DNA of 64,000 nucleotides from Butyrivibrio fibrisolvens. Its GTDB lineage: Bacteria > Bacillota > Clostridia > Lachnospirales > Lachnospiraceae. Location of the stretch: assembly GCF_023206215.1 (NCBI RefSeq), contig NZ_CP065800.1, forward strand, positions 806,001 through 870,000, in the 5' to 3' direction. Positions 43,786-52,222 of this stretch are shown in pieces. The position numbers and the translations under genes were made by a program. Under the pieces are notes generated by a model. The model was not told the origin of the DNA. It made no database searches and saw only the letters and a program-made list of their open reading frames with translations. The stretch's first letter is position 1, and every line of letters begins with the position of its first letter.

Positions 43786-44934
43786 AAAAATACTGAAAAC
43801 AGTACGATGCTCAGCAATGTTACGTACAAGAAGTCCAATACTCTGATCACCGCAAAGGGTAAATCTACACTCCTTGGCCAGAAGCTTTTTGCTATTGGAA
43901 TCCTGATGGCAAAAGAACTGGACGATGGAAGTCTGGAAGCGATTATTCCCGGAACATATTTGCGTAAAGCGCTTGGCCGTAACAATGGTTCTTTTTATGA
44001 TCAGATTGTTGCACTGGTTGAGCCTCAGAAGAATAAGGCATCACTCCTTGACTGGCGTATTATTTACAAAGACAAGGAAGAACAGAAGATAGAAGCATCA
44101 AATGTTATCACTGATGTTTCTTTTCATGATGGAAGATTGACACTTCGTTACAACAGTAAGATCAAGAAATATATTACAGGTCTTAAGAACAACTATACTG
44201 TTCTGAACTTATCGGAGTCTCTGACATTCACAAGTATATATACATACAGACTTTACGAAGTTCTCAAAGCTGAGATGGATTATCAGCGTGCGATCAGTCA
44301 TTCAGAAGGTCCTTATGAAGTGACCTATGAACTCACTGATCTTAAGCTCATGCTCGGAATCATCGATCCTCAGGAGAATGCTGATATTGCCAAGGCACTG
44401 AAAAAAGAATCTCCTGATTATGAGAAGATTGAAAGAAAAGCTGAAGAGAGCGGTATCAACAAGATGTCCAATTATACGGACTTCAGAAGATACGCACTTG
44501 AAAGAGCTAAAAAAGAGCTTAACAAAAAGTCAAGTATCCGTGTAGAGTACAAGCCTGTAAGAATGGGACGAGGCGGAAAGGTAGTAAGTATCTGCTTCAA
44601 ACTTTCCAGAGTAGGACACGAAAAGTCTAAGGAAGTAGAGGCTGCTCCCAAGAAGGATATCTTCGAGCAGATCGATGAGATGCAGCAGCTCTTTAGTGAG
44701 AAGATCACTGCAAGTGATGCAAAGGCAATTCTTGAAGCTGCAGGCATGGATATGAAGAAGGTTCGTTACGCTTATGGAATATCCAGAAAGTCAGGACGAA
44801 TTGATAACATAGTTGGATGGATGATCAGTGCTATTAAGAACGGCTATACTGAAAACGCTTCGGGCGTACAAGATGCTGATTTTGAGCAGAACACCTACGA
44901 TTTTGAAGAACTTGAAAGAAGATTCGTAGAGAAC
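43771..44934 (+). CDS. Rep_3-family replication initiator protein
   Basis: 388 residues. Initiator Rep_3 (PF01051) winged-helix protein: GKSTLLGQKLFAIGILMAK and LNLSESLTFTSIYTYRLYEVLKAEMD (split here as two elements) are the recognisable WH1 parts; a second basic wing region follows (KKSSIRVEYKPVRMGRGGK), then a Glu/Asp-rich tail. It should bind the iterons upstream and melt the origin. The start is TTG at 43771, preceded at 14 bases by AGGGGG, so the start is only moderately sure; ATG 43807 is an alternative without a ribosome site. No partition (ParA/B) genes or transposase adjoin it. TAA at 44935-44937. Confidence 0.9.
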
Positions 44935-44944
44935 TAAGATCTAT

Positions 44945-44972
44945 GCGCCGACATTTAGTCGGCGCTTTTTTT
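44945..44972 (+). terminator. Terminator of rep
   Basis: GCGCCGAC-ATTTA-GTCGGCGC followed by TTTTTTT; perfect 8-bp GC-rich stem. Confidence 0.95.
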
Positions 44973-45115
44973 CGGGTTAGTGAAGCTATTATAATCATAT
45001 TCCATTTTTAAACGGGATATGTAAGAGTGTTTTTGTAAGAAGCTAAACAATTGTAAAAAAGTGGGGAATTTAGGGGACCTTCAGTTATTGCGGCCTTTTT
45101 TGGGAGGATAGAAAA

Positions 45116-46432
45116 GTGCGACTAATGCATTTATCAGATTTGCATCTTGGGATCAAGGTATACGAATTTGATCTTTTTGAAGATCAAAAGTATATGCTTG
45201 ACAATATAATCAAAATTGCCATAGCCAAAGATGTAGATGGAATCATGATAAGCGGTGATGTATATGACAGACCTATTCCACCGGCAGAGTCTGTTGCACT
45301 TTTTGATTCATTTCTCACAAGATTATCAGATGAGGGCATAAAAGCATATATTACTTCCGGCAATCACGATTCCCAGGAGAGACTATCTTTTGGCTCCAAG
45401 CTTATGAACAAAAGTGGGATCTTTTTTGGCGGAACTTTTGACGGAACTGTTCCAAGGATGGATCTGGAAGATGAGTATGGTCAGGTTCACCTGTATATGC
45501 TGCCTTTTTTAAAGCCTTCTATTGTCAGAGCGCATATGGCAGATGATACCGGTAGCTCTGATAATATGAGAAGTGTTGAAAACAAAACTAATAGTATAAC
45601 TGAAGATAATAAAAGCACGGATAACAATACCGGCGATATAAATGCTAATGATATATGTCCTGATGAGAACAGTGACTTGGATATTGATTCTAAGGATGCA
45701 ATCAGCGCTAGAATATCCAAAGATGATATAACATCTTATCAGAAAGCGATAGATTATGTTTTATCCGGATTGCAGATTGATGAAAGTGCCCGCAATATAA
45801 TCATGGCTCATCAGTTTGTAACTGGTGCAACCAGAAGTGATTCTGAAGAGATAAGTGTAGGCGGAGTAGATGAGATTAGTGCAGATAGCTTTGATTTATT
45901 TGACTATGTCGCACTTGGTCATATCCATACTCCCCAGATAATCGGTGGTAATGAGCATATAAGATATTGCGGAACTATGCTCAAATACTCCTTTTCCGAA
46001 TGTAAGAAAAATAAAAGCGTTCCAATAATCACCCTTAAAGAAAAGGGCAATATTGATATTGAGCTTGCAGAACTTATCCCGCAAAGGGATATGAGAGAGA
46101 TTAAAGGGACTTACCTTGATCTTACAGCAAAGAAAAATTATGCAGATACAAATACTGATGATTATATTCATGTGACACTTACTGATGAGGATGATGTTCC
46201 GGATGCTCTGGGAAGGCTCCGCTCCATATATCCCAATATCATGAAGCTTGATTATGACAACCTTCGTACAAGGGCTGTTTATAACAGTGAGATTCCAGAT
46301 GAAGTCGAGAAGAAATCTCCTCTTGACCTATTCCAGGAGTTTTATAATCTGCAAAATGGACGTGATCTTACTTTGGAAGAGTCAACTTATGTTCAGTCAC
46401 AGATTGAGAAGCTCTGGGAAGGAGGAGTCTGA
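45116..46432 (+). CDS. sbcD: SbcD, Mre11-type nuclease subunit
   Basis: Nuclease half of SbcCD, which opens DNA hairpins and blocked ends during replication and repair. Calcineurin-like phosphoesterase with LMHLSDLHLG (D8, H10), MISGDVYDR, SGNHDS and later MAHQF and LGHIHTPQ. Length 438 exceeds the usual ~380-400 because of a ~60-residue Asp/Asn/Ser-rich insertion (about 143-205). The GTG start has GGGAGGA 7 bases upstream. Its stop overlaps the sbcC ATG by one base, showing coupling. Confidence 0.95.
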   Translation: MRLMHLSDLHLGIKVYEFDLFEDQKYMLDNIIKIAIAKDVDGIMISGDVYDRPIPPAESVALFDSFLTRLSDEGIKAYITSGNHDSQERLSFGSKLMNKSGIFFGGTFDGTVPRMDLEDEYGQVHLYMLPFLKPSIVRAHMADDTGSSDNMRSVENKTNSITEDNKSTDNNTGDINANDICPDENSDLDIDSKDAISARISKDDITSYQKAIDYVLSGLQIDESARNIIMAHQFVTGATRSDSEEISVGGVDEISADSFDLFDYVALGHIHTPQIIGGNEHIRYCGTMLKYSFSECKKNKSVPIITLKEKGNIDIELAELIPQRDMREIKGTYLDLTAKKNYADTNTDDYIHVTLTDEDDVPDALGRLRSIYPNIMKLDYDNLRTRAVYNSEIPDEVEKKSPLDLFQEFYNLQNGRDLTLEESTYVQSQIEKLWEGGV

Positions 46433-49404
46433 TGCGTCCGCTAAATCTTACGATTTCAGCTTTTGGTCCCTACAAGGATGAGACTTTTATAGATTTTACC
46501 AAGCTTGGCGAAAAAGGTATGTATCTGATCACAGGAGATACAGGTGCCGGCAAGACTACGATCTTTGATGCAATCTGCTTTGCGTTATACGGAGAACCCA
46601 GCGGAAGCAGCCGTGATCCCAGGATGTTTCGCTGTAAATATTCTGATGCTAAAGTCCCGACTTATGTGGAACTTCTTTTTTCATATCATGGCAAAGAGTA
46701 CCGGATCAGAAGAAATCCGGAGTACGAAAGGCCTGCCCTTCGAGGCGGCGGAACTACAACCCAGAAAGCCGATGCACTTTTAGAACTTCCTGACGGGAGA
46801 GAGGCTGTCACCAAAACAAGCGAAGTTACCAAAGAGATTGAGAAGATAATAGGACTGTCCAAGGATCAGTTCACTCAGATCGCCATGATAGCTCAGGGCG
46901 ATTTTATGAAACTGCTCTTATCAGATACCACAGAAAGGTCCAAGATATTCAGGCAGATCTTCATGACCGGCAGATATCAAAGGCTTCAGGAGATATTGAA
47001 AAAAGAGGCTAATAAAGCCGAAGATGATTATAAATTAAAATTGGCTATCGCTACCGAAAAAATAGCCCAGATCCAGGTAAAAAGCGAGGATCAGGAAGAG
47101 CAAAAGAGATTTCTTGAGTGCAGTAAAACTGATGAGATAGAAGCTTTTATTGATGATATAGATAAAGAGGACAAGGAAGATCTTAAGCTTTTTAGCAAAA
47201 AAGAAAGTGAGCTTAGAAAAAGCCTTGCAGATCTGAATAGATCTATCGGAGTAGCAACTGAGAGGAAGAAATCAGAAGATCTTCTTAACAAGAACAAAGC
47301 TGCACTTGAGAAAGCAAAGCCGGAATACGAAAGTGCCAAAGAAGATCTGAAGAATAAAGCCAAAGATTATAAAAAGAGCGAACCCCTTGCTATTATGATA
47401 TCTTCTGAGAAAGAAAATCTATCATCCTATGACAAGCTCGATGAGACTCAAAATAGTATCCTTGAAGCTGAAAAGAAGTTATCAGCACTAAAAAAATCCA
47501 AAGAAGAGCTGGTAAACAAGGCAGCAGAACTTGAGAAAGAATATGCTGCTAAAAAGAAGGACCAGCAAAAACTCAAAGATGTTCCTGCAAGGAAGATCAA
47601 AGCTGAAGAAGAACTTGGCAAAATTAAAAATAAGGGCAAGGATGTTCAGGATATAGTTGTAGCTATTAAGAATGAATACCCTAAGGAAAAAGAGGAACTT
47701 TTAGATCTCCAGAAGGAATATCAGGATCAGGCAAAAAAATACGAACTGATCCAAAGAGAATATGAATCCAAAAACCGCCTTTTCCTTGATGCTCAGGCCG
47801 GAATACTGGCTGAAGGTTTATCTGAAGGTAAGCCTTGTCCTGTGTGCGGATCCACTGTTCATCCACATCTGGCAGTTTTGAAGCAGGAAGTTCCGCTTCA
47901 AAAAGATGTTGATGATGCTATGAATAGAGCAGAAAAGCAAAGAGCCTTAATGCAAAAGGCGGTGAGCCGCGCATCTGCAAAAAAAGCGGAAGTTAACAAG
48001 CTCTTTGATACGATCATTGATGATATTAAAAGCTATATAAATAAAGGCTTTATTGAAGATATCGAAGATGAACATAAAGATAATATTGAAGCTATTGATA
48101 ACGGCGATATATCAAGAAGTGAAGATAAGAACATAGCTTCTGATAAAGGTGATGTATCAAGGCATGAAGATAAGGCAGATATTAGTTCTAACATAAGTAA
48201 TATTGCAGCTATTTTAAGCGATGAGGAAGAGTTAAGATCCTCCAAAGAAAAGTATGAGATTCCTGAAGGTCTTTCAGATAGTCTCGGTCTTGAATTTGAT
48301 AGTCTCAAAAAAGATCTTAAAGATGTAACTGCAGTTATTAAAAGCCTCAAAGAGGCTTCTGATCTTCTTGAATCTCTGACTGCAGAAATACCTGCATTTG
48401 AGAAGTCGATAAAAGAAGTATCTCAGATGCAAAATGAAAATGCGCTATCTTCAAAGGAACTTGAGACAACGATAACAGGACTTAAAGTCAGAGAAAAAGA
48501 ATTAAAGAAATCTCTTACTTATGAGTCTAAAGAAAAAGCCCTTGAGCATATCAAAAAGCTGGAGCTTGAAAAAGAAGCAATAGATAAATCTTATAAAGAT
48601 GCTGATGCAAAGGCAAGAGACTGCGAAAAGAAAGTCCAGGATCTTACAGGTCAGATAGCTGCTCTATCCAAAAATCTTGCAAAGGGCAAATCTGAAAATC
48701 TCGAAGAGCTTGAGGAAAGAAGGTCAGATCTTAACAAAGAGTATACTGATAATAACAAACTTCTTTCTTTAGTAAAAAATAGAATAGATAACAACAAAGA
48801 ACTTAAAACCAAATTGTTATCACTTGGAACAGAGCTTGAAACTCTGGAACATGAGTTTACATATAAGAAGATAATATCCCAGACAGCTAATGGTAATCTT
48901 AGTGGTAAAGCTAAGATCATGCTTGAAACCTATATACAGAGAAGCTTTTTTGACAGGATCATAAACAGGGCCAATGTGAGATTTATGACTATGTCAGGTG
49001 GCCACTACGAACTTGTAAGAAGAGATGAGGATAATATCAAATCCCAGTCGGGACTTGAGCTTGATGTTATCGATCATTATAATGGCGGAACCAGAAGTGT
49101 AAGGACATTGTCCGGCGGTGAATCCTTCATGGCTTCATTATCTCTTGCGCTGGGACTTTCTGATGAGATACAGAGAAGTGCGGGCGGAATCCAGCTGGAT
49201 ACTATGTTTGTAGATGAGGGCTTTGGATCACTTGATGATGCAACTTTGGATCAGGCGATCAGTTCACTTGCGTCACTTTCTGAAGGTAACAGACTTGTGG
49301 GTATCATCTCACATGTCGGAGAACTTAAGGAGAGGATCGATAAACAGCTAGTGGTAACTGTAACGCAGGGTAAGGGAAGCTTCATTGAGTGCCGCACCGA
49401 GTGA
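46432..49404 (+). CDS. sbcC: SbcC, Rad50-type SMC ATPase
   Basis: ATPase and tether half of SbcCD. 990 residues: Walker A TGDTGAGKTTIFDAICFAL near residue 35, two long coiled coils flanking the zinc-hook C469-P-V-C472, then signature RTLSGGESFMASLSLALGLS and Walker B LDTMFVDEGFGSLD at the C-terminus. A low-complexity Asp/Ser/Glu-rich insertion (about 535-590) lies in the descending coiled coil. Coupled to sbcD. Its substrate, palindromic DNA, is plentiful in this window. Confidence 0.96.
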   Translation: MRPLNLTISAFGPYKDETFIDFTKLGEKGMYLITGDTGAGKTTIFDAICFALYGEPSGSSRDPRMFRCKYSDAKVPTYVELLFSYHGKEYRIRRNPEYERPALRGGGTTTQKADALLELPDGREAVTKTSEVTKEIEKIIGLSKDQFTQIAMIAQGDFMKLLLSDTTERSKIFRQIFMTGRYQRLQEILKKEANKAEDDYKLKLAIATEKIAQIQVKSEDQEEQKRFLECSKTDEIEAFIDDIDKEDKEDLKLFSKKESELRKSLADLNRSIGVATERKKSEDLLNKNKAALEKAKPEYESAKEDLKNKAKDYKKSEPLAIMISSEKENLSSYDKLDETQNSILEAEKKLSALKKSKEELVNKAAELEKEYAAKKKDQQKLKDVPARKIKAEEELGKIKNKGKDVQDIVVAIKNEYPKEKEELLDLQKEYQDQAKKYELIQREYESKNRLFLDAQAGILAEGLSEGKPCPVCGSTVHPHLAVLKQEVPLQKDVDDAMNRAEKQRALMQKAVSRASAKKAEVNKLFDTIIDDIKSYINKGFIEDIEDEHKDNIEAIDNGDISRSEDKNIASDKGDVSRHEDKADISSNISNIAAILSDEEELRSSKEKYEIPEGLSDSLGLEFDSLKKDLKDVTAVIKSLKEASDLLESLTAEIPAFEKSIKEVSQMQNENALSSKELETTITGLKVREKELKKSLTYESKEKALEHIKKLELEKEAIDKSYKDADAKARDCEKKVQDLTGQIAALSKNLAKGKSENLEELEERRSDLNKEYTDNNKLLSLVKNRIDNNKELKTKLLSLGTELETLEHEFTYKKIISQTANGNLSGKAKIMLETYIQRSFFDRIINRANVRFMTMSGGHYELVRRDEDNIKSQSGLELDVIDHYNGGTRSVRTLSGGESFMASLSLALGLSDEIQRSAGGIQLDTMFVDEGFGSLDDATLDQAISSLASLSEGNRLVGIISHVGELKERIDKQLVVTVTQGKGSFIECRTE

Positions 49405-49457
49405 GAATCGCGGGGGGATCGCGGCAGGATATTGAGAATCAGCTAGAAGGTATATAT

Positions 49458-50102
49458 ATGTATAATTTAAAAAAGATATTATCAGTAATAATTATATTGG
49501 CTTTTGGACTTACTGGATGTAGGGCAGCAGATATTAAAGTTGATGAGAATTCCGATAAGAGTGCGGGTGTTGATGTTACTTCAGTTGCTGGTGTTGAAGG
49601 TACAGAAGATAGCGCTAGGGAGCTGGAGTATTTAGAAGCATCTGATGAAGACGATTTGGAAGATGGCATTGGCGATGGGCTTAGTGATTCTGATGAAGAT
49701 GAGAATGTCACTTCGGCGGGGGATCTTAACCAGCTTGATGAAGATGGATATTATTATGATGTCGAGAGTGTTGTCCTATATCTTGATACATTTGATCATC
49801 TTCCAGGCAATTATATTACTAAGTCTGAAGCTAAGGCTCTTGGCTGGGAAGGTGGTTCTGTTGAAGATTACATGGAAGGCGGTGCCATTGGCGGCGACAG
49901 ATTTGGTAATCGTGAGGGGATTCTTCCTGACAACTCCTATACAGAATGCGATATAGATACAGACGGTGAGAGTAGCAGAGGTGCCAAAAGGCTTGTTTTT
50001 ACAGATGATGGCCAGTACTATTACACAGAAGATCACTATGATTCATTTACCGAGATTATCATAGTCGATGGTGAGATTGAATACGGTGAGGTATATAATT
50101 AA
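49458..50102 (+). CDS. Barnase-family ribonuclease, predicted lipoprotein
   Basis: 214 residues. Signal peptide MYNLKKILSVIIILAFGLTG with lipobox LTGC (Cys21), an acidic spacer (about 25-95), then a barnase domain: LDTFDHLPGNYITKSEAKAL, IGGDRFGNREGILPD, YTECDI, RGAKRLVF and TEDHYDSFTEI. The catalytic residues of barnase (E73, R87, H102) correspond to E163, R178 and H193, so it should be active. The start at 49458 has AGAAGG upstream; the frame extends back over the sbcC stop but without a ribosome site. A guanyl-type RNase exported as a lipoprotein suggests a toxin or a scavenging RNase. The next gene encodes a barstar domain. Confidence 0.92.
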   Translation: MYNLKKILSVIIILAFGLTGCRAADIKVDENSDKSAGVDVTSVAGVEGTEDSARELEYLEASDEDDLEDGIGDGLSDSDEDENVTSAGDLNQLDEDGYYYDVESVVLYLDTFDHLPGNYITKSEAKALGWEGGSVEDYMEGGAIGGDRFGNREGILPDNSYTECDIDTDGESSRGAKRLVFTDDGQYYYTEDHYDSFTEIIIVDGEIEYGEVYN

Positions 50103-50242
50103 TTAAGACTTTTGCCTGAACAGGGCAGTAAAGTGTGAAAATGAACTATATACTGCCGCTCCTGCAAAAACTCTGGTGATACTGCTTTGTCCAGGCAGAT
50201 AGCATAAACTTACGTACATGATGAAAGATAGAGAGGTTTGAT

Positions 50243-51259
50243 ATGCAGAAAGTTTATACGATTGATCTAAGCATGTTGGTAGAACTTGATAAAGAAGAGA
50301 TATACGATCTTCTTAAAGAAAAGCTCCATCTTCCTGATTATTGCGGCACTAATTTAGATGCTCTCTATGATGCGCTCACTGAGATTGGAGAGTGTGATAT
50401 TAATATCATCGACTGCAGGAAAGATGATAATGAAGGTTCACGTGATGATAGCAGCAAGTCACCGGATAGTTCAAATACAGGATCCAAGTATAGCTATATA
50501 GATAAGATCAAAAAGGTATTTGAAGATGCATCTGAGCTTAATCCTGATATCAATCTCCATATCATTACCGGTAAGTATCTGTCCAGATATATAAGCCTTT
50601 ATGACTATGAATATCAAAAAGGCAGGCATTATCTTAATGCAAGCAGAAGATCTCCCGAGCGCCTTGTATGTACCAAGTCTTCAGAAGAATTTAAAAATAT
50701 GATTCCGGATGCAGTCAGCTGTCTTGTAATAATAGACAATGGCCTATATGATGAGCCAAGGCTCTTACTATCCAGAGAATACAGATATCCTACAGGGCAG
50801 TTCCTTTTAAGTGTTCCTGCAGGTTTGATAGATGCAGATGATGCTAAGTCTTATGATAGCAATAGTTCATCCTGCAAATGTAATGATGAAAAAGCTGTAG
50901 ATACTTTTTCCAATATGACTCCTGCTATGAGGGCAGCAGTCAGAGAGATCAAGGAAGAAACCGGAATAGAACTTACAGACAAAGATATTATAAAAACTGT
51001 AAATCCGCTTGTATTCAGTACTCCCGGCATGACTGATGAAAGTAATGCTCTTGTATCTGTCATCATCAGGTCCGATATAGAAGGACAGCTCTCACAGGAC
51101 GGTGCTGAAGGATCAGAACTCTTTGACGGATTTGAACTTCTTACCAAAGAAAAGGCAAGAGAGATCTTGAAAAATGGCGTTGATGATAACGGGATCTTCT
51201 ACAGTGTATATACATGTATAGCTTTAATGTATTACGTATCCGACCTGTGGAAGGAGTAA
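50243..51259 (+). CDS. Barstar-Nudix fusion protein
   Basis: 338 residues. Residues 1-112 are a barstar domain: LLKEKLHLPDYCGTNLDALYD matches the inhibitor's barnase-binding helix, with Y33, D39 and D43 at the places of barstar Y29, D35 and D39 (W38 is Tyr here). From ~155 to the end is an ADP-ribose-pyrophosphatase-like Nudix hydrolase (LLLSREYRYPTGQFLLSVPAG ... REIKEETGIEL). The Nudix box is split: Gly194 to Arg234 is 40 residues instead of 14 because of a Ser/Asp/Lys-rich insertion. A second such insertion sits in barstar (about 60-83). It directly follows the barnase gene; no signal peptide, so cytoplasmic, as expected for an antidote. Confidence 0.85.
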   Translation: MQKVYTIDLSMLVELDKEEIYDLLKEKLHLPDYCGTNLDALYDALTEIGECDINIIDCRKDDNEGSRDDSSKSPDSSNTGSKYSYIDKIKKVFEDASELNPDINLHIITGKYLSRYISLYDYEYQKGRHYLNASRRSPERLVCTKSSEEFKNMIPDAVSCLVIIDNGLYDEPRLLLSREYRYPTGQFLLSVPAGLIDADDAKSYDSNSSSCKCNDEKAVDTFSNMTPAMRAAVREIKEETGIELTDKDIIKTVNPLVFSTPGMTDESNALVSVIIRSDIEGQLSQDGAEGSELFDGFELLTKEKAREILKNGVDDNGIFYSVYTCIALMYYVSDLWKE

Positions 51260-51272
51260 AATAATCATAAAT

Positions 51273-51300
51273 AACCTCATGTCGCGAGCAAAGCTAGTGT
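51273..51300 (-). repeat. Partial copy of the dispersed palindromic repeat
   Basis: AACCTCATGTCGCGAGCAAA then GCTAGTG: left half of the third module, 14 bp after the Nudix stop; the right half has diverged. Confidence 0.6.
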
Positions 51301-51350
51301 GCTGGCTCCTTCATATTTGATCAAATCATAAATCCATGGGAGGAAAGATA

Positions 51351-51881
51351 ATGGGAAGCGTATTTGAAGTAATCAAAGAAAGATCATCAACCAGAGGCTA
51401 TACAGAAGATAAGCTATCTGAAGTAGAACTTAATACTGTACTCGAAGCAGGTCTTCATGCACCTACAGGTATGAACAAACAGGAGATCCACTTTACAGTT
51501 GTAAGCGGAGATAATGAGATTCTTGCCCAGATCGAAGCTGAGAAGAACCGTTTAAGAAATCTTGATAAAGTAGAGCATAACTTCTATTATGAAGCACCTA
51601 CAGTTATCCTTCTTAGTGCTGAGTCAGGATTTAAGTGGAGTCACGTTGATGCAGGAATCGCTGTAGAGAATATGGCACTTGCAGCAACAGAACTTGGCCT
51701 TGGCAATCTCATCATTGGATGTATCTACGATGTTCTTCATGGTGACAAAAAAGACTATTTTGCCAAGAAGCTTTCACTTCCTGAAGGCTATGAATTCGAG
51801 ATAGCTCTGGCAGTCGGTCACAAAGCAGTAACCAAAGAGCCTCACACATTTGATAAGGACAAGCAGGTAACAATACTTTAA
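51351..51881 (+). CDS. Nitroreductase-family FMN protein
   Basis: 176 residues. N-terminal pattern FEVIKERSSTRGYTEDKL and LHAPTGMNKQ are the FMN-binding signature of NfsA/FRase-type nitroreductases; the C-terminal GYEFEIALAVGHKA matches the family end. It reduces nitro or quinone compounds with NAD(P)H; the true substrate is unknown. The start was set at the ATG at 51351 because GGGAGGA lies upstream; an ATG 5 codons earlier overlaps that site. Confidence 0.9.
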   Translation: MGSVFEVIKERSSTRGYTEDKLSEVELNTVLEAGLHAPTGMNKQEIHFTVVSGDNEILAQIEAEKNRLRNLDKVEHNFYYEAPTVILLSAESGFKWSHVDAGIAVENMALAATELGLGNLIIGCIYDVLHGDKKDYFAKKLSLPEGYEFEIALAVGHKAVTKEPHTFDKDKQVTIL

Positions 51882-51887
51882 GACATA

Positions 51888-51922
51888 GAAAAAGCGTCGG
51901 CAAAATGCTGACGCTTTTTCTA
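51888..51922 (+). terminator. Terminator of the nitroreductase gene
   Basis: GAAAAAGCGTCGGC pairs with GCTGACGCTTTTTC (one mismatch, 5-nt loop); the symmetric A/T runs allow function on both strands. Confidence 0.93.
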
Positions 51923-51941
51923 TATCAATTTCAACTATTAA

Positions 51942-52200
51942 ACAGACTCCATTCCTTGGAACAGCGTTTGGACGGGTGTTTAAAAAATATTTTCATGTTC
52001 TTTTGAAGGTGTTATTAAATTCAAGAGCTTGATAGATGGATATTTATATTCTTCTTAGGGTCTGCATGTTTGAGCGAAGCGAGTTTCAGACCCTAGAATA
52101 TAAATATCCAGATATCATGCCTTGAATTATAACACCTTCAAGAACATTAAAATATTTTTTAAACACCCGTCCAAACGCTGTTCCAAGGAATGGAGTCTGT
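51942..52200. repeat. 259-bp giant inverted repeat between convergent genes
   Basis: The two outer 52 bases are perfect reverse complements (ends ACAGACTCC and GGAGTCTGT; inner landmarks GGACGGGTGTTTAAAAAATA). Pairing continues with small gaps over ~115 bp per arm down to AGGGTCTG/CAGACCCT and a loop with GAGCGAAGCGAG. It codes for nothing. MITE-like element or an elaborate two-way terminator; no target-site duplication is evident. Confidence 0.85.
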
Positions 52201-52222
52201 CCTTTACGATAAGGTTATAGTA

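Noticed and set aside
44945..45115. Partition or toxin-antitoxin genes beside rep
   Set aside because: The gap holds only the rep terminator and the sbcD ribosome site; no parA/parB-like frame exists on either side. The barnase/barstar pair 5 kb away is an RNase/inhibitor pair but its RNase is a lipoprotein, so a plasmid-addiction role is not supported.
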